Source: Acanthosepion pharaonis
Lineage: Eukaryota; Mollusca; Cephalopoda; Sepiida; Sepiidae
Assembly (NCBI GenBank): GCA_903632075.3
Contig: CAHIKZ030005499.1
Location: 3,453,501 to 3,517,500 of the forward strand
Direction of reading: 5' to 3'
DNA: 64,000 nucleotides
Made by a program: the position numbers and the translations under genes. The notes beneath the pieces were generated by a model, which saw nothing but the letters and a program-made list of their open reading frames with translations, ran no database searches and was not told where the DNA came from. Numbering within the stretch: position 1 is the first letter of the stretch; the number at the start of each line of letters is the position of its first letter. Below are positions 12,595 through 26,000 of the stretch, one piece after another.

Positions 12595-15500
12595 GTAAGT
12601 TTTGTTTTCTTTACTTGAGTTTAAACTGTACTTACATTGTATTTTTATAATGGTTTTGATTTTTCTTTTATACCAATATAATAAGTAATATGGTAAAATG
12701 AATAGAAATAAATTCTAAATTGAAGCATTAAAAATAGAAACAATCACTTGTCATATTTTTTAAAAACAGAATAAAAGGAAAAAGTAAATATAAGGGCTCG
12801 ACTTTCAGAACAACTTTACTAATTAGCATATATTCAAATGCTTACTGTATTCTACTGTTCTATTTAGATTTTTACAAGTAAATTTTTAAAATTTGAATAC
12901 ATATTTCAATTAGACATGAAAAAAATAAATCAATCTGATTTTCTTTTTGCAGTCATTCAACCATGGTGCAATGAGACAATGTTTTAGATTGTAAGTGTTT
13001 TCTTTGTCATTTCATTTTAAATTTTACACTTATTCATTTTTAATGTATATGAAGTTAACTGATGTGATTTTTAGTATGAAACCACAAGTTAGGAGTGGGG
13101 CACCTTGTAATGATCAAACTCTCTATGGACTGTGAGGCAAGTTTGGTTAAATTTTATTTCATGTCAAAATTTCATTTGCCCAGTTTAGTCTGTGCTACAA
13201 GTGAGGAACAAAATGTATTTTTATTATTAGTATAAATTTTAACTCTGCTTTTAGTACTGTTTTATTACCATCAGCACTCACTAATAAAACTAATAGATAA
13301 ATTGAATATGTGGTAATTTTAATTTTTTTTTTTTTTTTTTCCCATTTTGCTTAAAAATGATAATTCCCCACAAAACTTCTAATATCATACATTTTTAATT
13401 TTTACATTTGTGACATGCTCTGAATTATGTTTATTTTTAATCAGCATTAAAGATTTTACCTTGTTGCAATGACTGATTGTCATAAGATAATTTGCATACA
13501 TATGAGTTATAAACATTTTTTTTTTCCCATGACAGGAAAAAACTGTCTAATTTCACACATTCTGATGACTGGAAACATGCCCAAAACTATGTGGCCAAGC
13601 GTTATTTTGAAGATGTCAGTCGAGATGTCTACTTTGAAGATGTTAAGCTGCAAATGGATACCAAGTTGTGGGGAGAAGAATACAATCGGCACAATCCTCC
13701 CAAAAAGGTTTGATGCACTCTTTATACTAAAAAAAACTTTACCTTGCTATCTTAAAATTTAGTAAAGAAATTGGAACATTTTTAATTTTTAAGTTTTATA
13801 AATGAAATAAAAAAAAATATGTAAGAGGAGATGTAAACACTACATGTAATGTGTTATATGTGCACAATAGATAAATTCAAAACTTTTTTTCTTTTTAATT
13901 TGACCTCAGTTGAAATGATAATCCACAACCCCAATGCCATAGTTAAATTTGATCTCTATAATCTTTTCAATTTTTGTATAGTATATGCAGTTGCCAGAGT
14001 TACATCCTGGGAGTCCAATCTGTCTCTCTATTTAACTCATACTTTTGAGGTGGGAGGTAGAAGAAATGGATTAATACCTTTTGCGAGGCTATTTGTATGA
14101 AAGTGAATGTAATGAACACAGCCAGAATTCAAACTCAGCTCATCCATTTCTCTTTCTGAGCCACTAATTGTTAAACTACTCATACATCCTTCACAATCTA
14201 TTAGTGTGAATGTTGTACAGATCAGTAGAATTACAATTAAGCTGTATATTCCATTGAGTTTTACTTTCAATATTATTAAGCACAGAACTAATCTGTTTTG
14301 AAGTAAAAAGAAAAAAATTTCAGAAAATTTTGAATTGCAGTTAGTGTCTAATAAATTTAACTAACTTAAAAGTGAGAGGAAAAAAAACTTATCTAATTTC
14401 TCATTTTATGATGTGCCTTTCATTATTTTTTTTGTTTTCAGGTGGATATCTTCCAGATGTACATTTTGGAGTTCCATAAACGTGCAGAAAAACCCATTTA
14501 TCACTTGGAACATTTCATCGAGGGTGACTACACAAAATATAATTCAAACTCTGGTTATGTCGATGAACATCTCCGCTTAACTCCACAGGTAAACAGAATT
14601 TGGTTTTTTCTGAATACTGAAAAATAGAAATCTAAAAAAAAAAAGTAATATACCAGTAGTTTCGATTTAATGTAAAAAGGTTTTGATTCCCATACACATG
14701 TTGATAAATAAATAAACCCCATTTCTATCACTCATTTGTGTTCATGGATTTGATAAAGAATGTTTTGTAAAAAAAAAAAATTTTTTTTTTTTTTTTTTTT
14801 TTTTAAAGACAAACCATGCTCAATATCATATTACAGTACTCAATACATATCACGGCTGTTTAAAAGCTTTGTTTTTGTCATATAGGAAAATCCAACATGC
14901 CGCGTAAATTAAATATTCGGCAAAAAATCTCATTCGTCAGTAACATTTTAAACACCTCATAGAATATAATGTTCTTAAAGAAAACCTATGCCAAACTGTT
15001 TTCCTGAATCCTTGATGACTTGGCTGTCCGAAAATGGTAATATCAAGATGAAATAATGGAAACTGACCGTGAAAATACAATTATGCGCAACAGGTTTTCG
15101 ATCAATTAGTAAACTTCTGGACCTTTTAGGGCGACGTTATAGGATCCAGACGGCTATTGTTTGCACATGGAATTATTCACTGGTAATTAATCTTCGATTT
15201 GGCTGTGGAAAATGTCACTCAGCGGTTAGCATTAAGAAATTATGCCCAATTTTCTGAGAAAAATCCCCTTTTTTTATGAAAAAATATTTATTTTTGCTTC
15301 AAAATAACATCATTCAAAATTCATTCCTTTCTCTTTCATTTGGCATGAACATCATTGAATAAAAGGAACGGCTAAATGGACCGGTGATGGGAAATACGAA
15401 AGAAATGCGGCGAAAAAAACAATGTTGTCTGCTAAGTGTTGTTGTCATCACCTGGGTCACGGGGTGTTAAAAACAAAACAAAACTCATCAAGCCATTGTT

Positions 15501-18500
15501 CAAACATAGGTTATATCAAGCCCTAGTAATGTTGAACTTTTTTTTTTTCACTCTTTGCTTTTATCTGGAAGTGGTGGGTTTTATTACAACTTGTTCTAAG
15601 GTTTACCATTTATTGCTGGCTAGCTGACCTTTGACCTAGATGTCAAAGTCAATTAGGTTTAATTTTCCTTATCGATGCTATTTTTTGGAAAAAAAAAAAC
15701 TTTTGGTTTCTGGTGGTTAGGAATTGCAGATAAATCTTTTTGTATTTACTAAAGATTTCCGTGGCAGGGTGTCAATTTTTTTTAACCCTTGGCAGTCATA
15801 TAATTGAAAATTACCAATGGATTTTGTTGCATTTTGAACCCCTAGGAATGTTGATTTCCTTCAAAACTCTCAATTTTATGCCTGAAATAGTTTGATTATG
15901 ATTTAGGCTTTCTGATTTTCAAAAAAAAAATGGTTAATTTCCCATTAATGGAGGAAATATTTGTTTAGAACAAGAAAAAAATGCAAAATTTTCACTATTT
16001 TTTTCACATTTTACCCACTGAAAAAAATTTTGAATCATTTACACCAACTAATTTTACTTTTAAATGAAAGAATATATCCTTTGCTTTCAGAAAATACCTA
16101 GTTTCATGGGGTTCAGATCAAAAGTTTCCTTGATATTAGTTTAGGTGATGATAAAACAGTCATTTTTCAATATTTTACCCCTATAAAAGTATGAAAATCC
16201 ATTTTCTGAGAGAAAATAAGCTGTGACAAAATGACTATTGCCATTTTTGTGATGATTTTCACTTGGGAAAGAAAATTTTTATCATAGGAACCTGAATTGA
16301 CTTTATTTAAGTTCAGTGGGGCTATAGGAAACCTCAAACAGTTGTGATATTGAAAGATAGAACATTGCCACTAATAATAAATAAAATGTATTATCTTTAT
16401 TAATGACTTAAAAAAAAAAACAAAAAAAAAGAAACAAATTCAAATAATTTTGTCATCTTAAGAAAAACTAGACCAGCTATAAACCTATTGGGTCTCTTTT
16501 AAAGACAGTTCATGATACAAAATGATGAGGTAACAATATTAGTTTTATTATTAATTACATATTTTAACTTGTATTTAAAAACTAAAAAAAATTTTATTGT
16601 TCCACTGGGTTTATAGTTAACACATTACATGAAAATTTTGAGTAATAGCTCAAAACAGGTGTAGTCTTTTTCAAAATAATAAATATATTTTTTATTATAC
16701 ATACATGTTTCTTTCTCACATTTATTTCAAACCAGCATCAATCTATTTATTTACCATCAGGTCATGTGACATATATAGCCTCTTCTCCATTCAAGTCATT
16801 TAAAAAATAAGTTCTAATGTAGTTTAGTAAATTATATAAATATAAGTTGTGTTATGCATATTTAAATTTATTTAATGTTATATTGTATCATGAATCTTTA
16901 TTTTTTATACACATAATAATAGTTGAAATATAATATGCAAGTGTTTATTTACATACGCAGATTGATATAAGAATGTATATCGAAAACAAATACTGAATTT
17001 CTTATTAAAAATACTATAAGAACAGAAAAACGGCCCTAGCTAAAGAACTCCTTGTCTAATTTTAATGAAATTTGTCACTGCGTTTGGCAGGGGTTCAAGC
17101 TGCAATATTCTCCTAAATTTGTTGGGGTATTATGTATAGTTTTAGCTGTATCTCAGGAACATATACAAGATTAAACTTTTAATATTATATAGATATGAGA
17201 TATGAAAATAAATCAAAAATACTTTCATCTCATGATGAGAAGATTTCAAGATAAGTAATTTATTGTCATAATTATAATTTATTTATGTATATGTGAATGT
17301 TAGTCAAAATACTTTTTTTTTCAGGGGAAATAAATCAGGATCAGCTTATACTCCAGTTACTGTACAATCATTTTTTGTACTGAACTTATATTTTAGGGCA
17401 GTCCATTTACTATCTGAATATATGTAATAGTTATTAAATTTTAATTGTCCAATGATGGATTGTGTGTAGACATAATGCCTTAATAAAAATAAAATGTTAT
17501 TTTTATTTTCACAGGCACTGAAAATAAATTGACATAATGTTAATTATTTTCACAGGCATTCAGCCATTTTACATTTGAGCGCTCTGGCCATCAGCTGATT
17601 GTAGTTGACATCCAAGGTGTTGGTGATCTTTATACTGACCCTCAAATTCATACTGCTGATGGCATTGAATATGGTGATGGTAATCTTGGTCCAAAAGGAA
17701 TGGCGCTATTCTTCCATTCTCATTGCTGCAATTCCATTTGCCATGGTCTCAACCTTTCACCCTTTGATCTCTATCTTTCTGAAAGAAGAAACTTGGTTAA
17801 CCCAACTTCCATAATGGTAAGGACATTTTTTTCATTCTTTTTGTTTTTAATTTCATTTACTTTGTGTATTGACTTTATTTTGCTGAGAGCATAAAATGGC
17901 TTCTGTAAATAAGCTTTGTTTGACCCTGTATATGCAGACATTTTTTTTAAAATGTTATAAAGCTTGATTCAAAAAAAGTATTAAATGTTTCAATATTGGT
18001 AACTAAATCAGCTAAATAATATGGGAGAAAATGATATATAAATTTTTATATACCAGAAAATTAATGACAAAGCATAAAAAATTTTTTTTGATGCATTTCA
18101 TTATTTAAAACTTCATCAGACTTATGTGATGTTTATGTTGATATAATTACACATGCACAGAAAGGGGAGAAGACAATGAAGTCCTAAAAGATGAAATGCA
18201 TGATATTAAACATTTTTTCCCCACTTTGTTATTAATTTTCATATAATCTTACATCGAAAGTATGACTTAATTTTCATGTTCAGTACGATCTTCAGGTACT
18301 TGTAATGAAACTCCGAGTCATACTTTTGGCATAAGGTAATATGTACATTTATTAATATGTATTTAATAGCTCTGTATTACCACTGTTTTCTTAACACCAT
18401 CAATTGAATAAAATATTTATTTGCAAATTTATATATGTGCATGATTGCATACATGTGTGGTTGATTTCATCTATATTTATTAATTTAATTCATATTTATA

Positions 18501-20821
18501 TATACACTCAATTCTCTCTTTGCATGGTTTTGAAATAACATGGTCCAACAAAAAGAACTGATTATTTTTTTTGCACTAATTTTGATTAATTTATTGCAAG
18601 TGGCAAGTAAACGATTAAGTAACATCAATCAATTATAATTTACAAAATGCCAAAACTCTATGTAACATGATTAAGTAAACAGTTTAGCAAAGTAAAATAG
18701 TACCCAACCTATTTTTTCTATATAGTAATCCCCCACTCTCCAGTGTGGGTGGGCATCTAGAAGGTCGCAAATAGCTCATAAACTTAGAAATTATTTTCTT
18801 ACAAATGATAACAATGTTGAGCGAGCTGTGAAATTCCAACATGATTTGAAAATGATTATGGCATGTTATGCAGAATCATATAAAGAACTAACAAAAACAA
18901 AATCATTGCATCTGATAAACGAATTTGTATTCAAAACTAGTGAAACAAAAGAAACACAAGATATTAATTTTATTCAAGATACACATGAAGATATATCACC
19001 ATTAAATATTTCCAGTGACAAGTGATTTTGCGCCACTGAAAAACAACAGAAAGCAGGCATGTTTACTGTTTAATAGTAAAACTGAATGACTGAATCATTA
19101 CGTTATATATATAAAATTCAGTTTATTTGTATATGAAAATTAACATTTACTTTTATTAAAGTTATTTGGATAGAACGTATCTCTAATTTTCATATGTACA
19201 CTATATTTTTTTTATATGGTAGTCTCTGGAACGTATCCTCCATGCAAAAAAAATTGTGTGTGTGTGTATATATATAATTATTATTTTAAAATATGTATTC
19301 ATCACGACACAGAAATTACCATGTTTCGAAACCTAAATCTTAAATTAAGCTTAAAATTTGAAGTTCAGTTTCATTCTCAAGCGATGCTGAATAACTTTTT
19401 AAAAATTTGATTTACTCTGTAAGCTAAATAGTATTATATACTTTAAGTTGGTGAGGGAATGAGGATTCAAAATATTAAAAATTAAGTGGGGGTTTATGAA
19501 TTAAGATACAAGTATAATTTTAGGTGGCAAAGTGAAAATTGGTTAAGGTTAGGTGTGGGTTTGAAATTTCTGTCTGTTGATACTGACTTCTTTTTATACA
19601 AACGTGTCATCACAGTCTGTTTTTTATTATACTGCAATTGTCATTTTTATTTATTTTTTTTATTTTGTAAAATACATCAAATTTTTCTTAAAGGGGCCTT
19701 CAGATATTATATTTTTATTTATAAGGATCTAAAATACTATATTTATTATATTTACTAATAAACTATATATGGTATTGTAAAATTAAAATATTAGAATTTA
19801 ATTATGCATTTTTAAACTATTTTATTTTTGAGGTTTATGGCTTTAATAGCAAAAAAAACTGCACCATTTATCAAAAGGTTATTTGTGTTCAAAAATGATT
19901 TACTTGATATAGTAAACAATATCTCTTTCCTGTAAAAAGAAAAATTACTTCCAAAAACATCTGGACCAAATATTAAGATATAAATGAAACAGATAAAATA
20001 TTGGTGAAGTCTGATAAAACTGGAAATTTTTACAAATTAGCAGCAAAAGACTCTAGTTTAAAAAAAAAAATTAACAAAGGACTATAAAAAACTAATAATA
20101 ATAACAATAATGTTAATATGGTAGAAAGTATAAATTGACTAGTAAGAAAATCATAGATAAATTAAAAATTAATGATAGTTGGTAAACTTACGAAAAAGGA
20201 TTGCTATATTACCATCAAGGACCACAAAACCAATTTTGAGGTTAATCCTACTACCAGAATTATAAATCCAATCCTGCCTGAGATTGGTAAAATTAGTTTA
20301 AAAAATCCAGGAAAGAGTTAACGAATTAAGGATTACCTGGGATTAACACAACGGATTAATACCAAAGAAGTCACTAATTGGTTTCCAAATATTAAGGATA
20401 AATCAAATTGTACCCTAATACAGTTCGACATCAAAGAATACTACCCATCAATATCAAGGGAACTTTTCACAGCCGCCCTGAAAGTTGCTACTCTATACTC
20501 TGGTCTATCTGACAAAGAAAGCAACATAATTATGAATGCAAAAAAACCTGTTCTCATTCACAATAGTGAACAGTGGATAAAAAATTCTGAAGTTCATTTT
20601 GATATCACAATGGGATTGTTGGAATCTGCAGAGTCTTCCAATCTTGTTGGTTTATTTATTTTATATAATCTGAGTGCACACTGAAATTAATATTAAAGAC
20701 ATTGGACTATATAGGGATGATGCCTTATAGTTGTGAGGTAGTCTACAAACTTTAAAATTGATAGGATTGGAAAACTAATACATAGAGAATTTAAATGCCT
20801 AAATTTGAAAGTTACTAATTA

Positions 20822-20897
<76 letters not shown>

Positions 20898-23020
20898 TTA
20901 TATATATAGCAAATAATATACAAGCATTTTTTAATAATGGGTCTTGTTTTTCTATGCTCTTTATTGATGTATCGATAAGTTCCAAGGTGATGACAGCTAG
21001 TATGGAAGCCCAGAATGATGTAAATTTATGAAATCTAAGTGAACACTTTTTTTCTTTTATTTTTTACTATCTAGTAATTTTTACAAATAAACATATATAT
21101 TTTCAGCAATTATTTAATATTTTATTGATTTTAGTTAGGGTTTCAAGATGCTTTATGAAATTTGGGTTCTTAAGTTTACTAAATTAAAAAATAAATTACT
21201 TAATTGAATTATGACACAAACTAAAATAAATACATAAAATAAAAATATTTAGTGAAATAGTAATTAAAAAAGTAAAACTTGAAATTTGGAAATGATGATT
21301 TTCAAAGACTTTAATGATGAAACAGAACTGAATATTGAAATTGAAAGAATTGCAGAATGCCAAACTACTCTTAAATCATGTGAGCTTTTAAAGGTTTTTA
21401 AAAGCTGGCTTACCATAGTTAGAAATTTGGAATGTATGTACACTAAATTTTTAATGTTTTTAAAAAAATATTTGGGTACAAACTACTGATATAAGCTTTT
21501 CAATTTTTGATTTGTAAATGTACTTTTCACTTAACAATATCACCAAACCACTACCTTGAAGCAATGCAGAATTTTAAATGTTTTTTTTTTTTTTGATATA
21601 TTTTTTTTATATTTTTTTTAATATATTAAAAAATATATTAAAAAAAAATAAAAAAAATATATCAAAAAAAAAAAAAACATTTAAAATTCTGCATTGCTTC
21701 AAGGTAGTGGTTTGGTGATATTGTTAAGTGAAAAGTACATTTACAAATCAAAAATTATTTTCTGAATTTATTTTATTTGTTAAAAGTAGGACTCCTTGAA
21801 GAATGCAAATCACTTTTCTTTTTTTCTTTTAACTTTTACAATTCTAACTGAAAATCTGCTCTGAATTGAAGAATAATGAATGCATTATAACATTATTTAA
21901 TTAGAAAAGCTTTTAATTGTTTTTGTAAATAAGTTATATTAGTTTAAAAATCATGTAAAATTCTGTATTGGGCTATTTCCTGGATGCGATAAAATAATTA
22001 AGTAGAAATAAAATTTACGAATCCAAAACTGAAAAGATTAATAAACATAGTTTTACTATTCTATTTTTAAAATTATTTTTTATTTTTTTATTTAATATGT
22101 TCCTTTTCATTTATGGTAGGCTGAACTTGGCATTATTATAACAAATTCACATAATCTAATGTTGACTTTACTGGATGAGTATCAGCCACAGTTAGCACAA
22201 GTCCTGCATGAAATACTCACTGGGCAGATAGTTGGACATACAATCAAACACATTTGGACAATTGATGGTGTCTACCATGAATATGTCGGCTACATCATTA
22301 GTTATGCAAATCCTTTTTATACAATTTCATATCTCAATGATGAAGCTGACTGTTGTCAATTAAACAAATGTGAAATTGGCGCTAACTATCTCATGTAGGA
22401 CTTGTATTTCGGTCAGCCCAGCAATGATGATTGAAGAGGCAGAAGAAAAATAATAATAAAATATTCCCGAAAGTCTTTTCCCAGTTACACATAGCAATTT
22501 CTTTTCGATATTGTTTATTGGGTTAATAATAAAATTTAAAGTAATAATAAAATTTGATAATAAAATAATTTTCATGATAACAATAGTTATTAAAAAAAAA
22601 AATATAAATTAATAATAATTAAATTACCATATTTCATAAATTAAGTTAACCTCTATCATGGTATTTCATCTGTTATTAAATTATAAAATGAATTAAAATT
22701 TTATAGTATTTTAAATTTTTTCATTTTTGCATCTTTGAAAGGTAAAGATTAGATAATTGTGGAAAATATGTTCGTTTGTAAAAATTATTAGTTAAAACCA
22801 AAAAAAAAATGTTCACTTAAATTTTGTGAATTTATGTCAATTTTGGTCATCCATACTAGCTGTCATCACTTCATAACTCAATCATACATCAACTAGCTGA
22901 TCACATAAATAGGGCCAATCATGAGGAAATGGTTGTATATTACTTTTTTATGCTATAAATCATATTTATTCCAAATCAGATTAATTTAACTTTAACTTGA
23001 AATAGAAATTGTGTCAGAAA

Positions 23021-23095
<75 letters not shown>

Positions 23096-26000
23096 TTGGA
23101 AGAGTTTTAAAATTTACAAATTTCTTAAAATTAAGAAAATGGCTGCTTTTAAGAAAATTTTAAGAAATCAAAATTAAATTTGACATTCCAATCTATATAA
23201 TTTCTATCTGAAATACACCAGAATATTTTACTTACTGGAAATAATAAATTTAATCCTTTAGTTTTCAATTAAAGCTAAAATGAAATCTTCAAGAATGCTT
23301 TTTCATTTTTAAAAATTCATTTTAAACCTTAGGTATTGAAAAATTTATGCTGAAAAAGTGGAGGTACATACACTAAACAATAAGCATAGTTTTAATAATC
23401 AATAACAATATTATGGATGATAACATTTTATATCCAGAGTCAGTTATTGGTATAAGGAAATTTGGAATCAGTCAGATGTTTTTGTACCTGACTCCCCAAT
23501 CCTGGTAAAATCAGCAATACATTTAATTAATACTTATACATTAAAATGTAGACATACACAAATTTAATTTAAAAAAAAAAATAAAGCACCTTGGTTTTAT
23601 TGCAAACTCTTGTGTAATTTATTTTTGCAGTTCTAAATTGATAAGAATTTGCTTCCCAATCATAATATGAGCCAGTGAAGATAAGCATTCTTTAGCCATT
23701 GTGCATTTTAAAAATAAACAAAATTCTGTCTAAGATTGAGAAACTTTTGTTTTCAACAGACATGACAGGGATGATTAGAAAATTTGAATCAATTTTACAG
23801 TCTCTGGCATTACAGATAACAACCTCAGTTTATGAAGTAATTTCAAAATGACATGACTTGACTCACATTTTTTAAATTCATTGTCATGGTACAAATGTTT
23901 CAGTTCATTTACTAAAGAATTAGTATTTACTAAGTAAATTCGACTATTTGCATTGTAAAGTTATGTGCTTCATTGGAAAATTATCTGCAAATATTTCATA
24001 TTGAATAGTTCAAAATATTGAAATTCTTCAATGTGAGCAAACCACTTCCTTAATGACATTAAAATAATTTGAAATATTTCCAGATAAATCATTTTATAGT
24101 TCTTTTTGGAAGAGGGGGACAGGTGTCAGAATCATTCAAATGTTCAATTTCAAGCATTGTTGTTTCAATTAATATTTTTATACTCTTCTTCATTGCATTA
24201 ATTTTCAATATACTGAATAAAATCATTTATTTTATCCTGAGCATATTTTAAATCCAGCTGTTTACATTGTAAAGTGCCAAACAATTTCTCAAAAACTTTA
24301 TAAAAGCAGATTATGAAAAGTATGGAATTGAATTTGTTAAATTTGACCAATAGATTATCAGCTTCACCTAGTGCATCTTCATCCCAATTTTTCTTTTGGT
24401 CTAAAATATTTTGAAATGCACTTTTCAAGTTTTCATGTGAATCTTTTGCAGCTGACATAGTTCTGGATCTATAACAACACTTTATGTTGCACCTTGAAAC
24501 ACTTTTATCATTACTTATATAATAATCCTATATATATATAAACAAAAATTCAAATCACCCATCTAATGTATTTAAGCATATACCAATATCTATTAATAAA
24601 AGAATTGCAACTAATTCTAGCAATATAAAAATATTTAATGAAAATAAAAAAATATATGATTCAGCATTAAGAAAAAGTGGTTATGCACATAAATTAGAAT
24701 ACATAAATAACAATATGACATACAAAAAATAAAAGAAATATAATTTGATTTAATCCACATTATAATAAATACAAAAATATTTTTAAGTTAACTGAAAAAC
24801 ATTTCCCTAAAAATAGTAAACTATCAAAAATCATTAATAAAAATATAATTAAAATCAGTTACATTTGTATGAATAATATGGATAAAAAATAAATAAACAT
24901 AATAAAAAATATTTAAAAAAATAATAGGAGTTACAATGGCAAAAACCTGCAAAATAACAACAATAATTGTAATTTTCAAAACTAAAAACTGCCTACTTAA
25001 TAATAAATGTCTAATTAATAATATAATATATAAAACAACTGCATCAAATAACATTAACACAGAAGAAAAAAATTACATAGGAGCAACTGAAACAACTTTC
25101 AATAATCATAAAATGTTATTTAAAATAGACTGATACATAAAAATACATTATCAAACTATATATGAAGTAAAAAAAAATATATCAACTAAAATTAAATGGG
25201 AAATCATAAAAAAGTACCTCCATATAATATTAATAGAAAATGTAGACTATGTTTAGAAGAAAAATTTTGTATAAATTTAAATAATCAAATTAAATTATTA
25301 AACAAGAAAAATGAATTAATGGGTAAATGCAGACATTTTAATAAATAATCACTTTGCAACTTACATACTAATATAACAAATACAGCAGAAAATAAAATAA
25401 TATAAATTAAATAATAATAATATAATGCATAATAAGCACAATACAATACACACATATATAAAAAACAAACAAAGATATACATACAAACAAAAATAACAAT
25501 GAAAAATAAAAATTACAAAATATACAATTGAAAAACAGTTACATTTATGAATTACAAGTGGAAATTAACCCTTTGAAACTTTAGAGTCAGAAAAAAATCA
25601 CAGTTAAGGATTTCTTTTATATAATATAATATATAAAACAATAAATTTGTAAAAGAAAAAAATTTTTTTTAGGCAATGAGTCCCCTGACACAGGTTCGAG
25701 GAAATGAGGAAATGGTGATTTGTGCTTCACCTTTGGAACAACATGATTTGACCAATTTACTTGCCAGAAGTAAAAGCTCTCATAGCAGCAGCAACAGCAC
25801 AGATGATGAGTCCATGTCTATTGGAAGCCCTCTAAACCTTTTACGATCACCTCGAATTCGCTTCACAAGTGAATCAGAAACTTCTATGACTGAAGTAAGT
25901 GAATTTTATTTTAAGACATAATTACAATTTTAATTAGTCACCAGCAGTCCTCATATTTTGACTATTTCTGAAATTTAAAAAAATGTATAGGTTTTCCTTT

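Larger units (their letters stand above)
20903..22957. mobile_element. DNA element with ~150-bp terminal inverted repeats
   Basis: The left end (20903-21050) contains GTGATGACAGCTAGTATGGA and later AAATCTAAGTGAACA. The right end (22807-22957), read in reverse, contains GTGATGACAGCTAGTATGGA and AAATTTAAGTGAACA in the same order, and both ends share ATATACAA near their tips. The element encloses a palindrome (21502-21756) and a protein-coding relic (22120-22398). Superfamily unknown. Confidence 0.7.
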
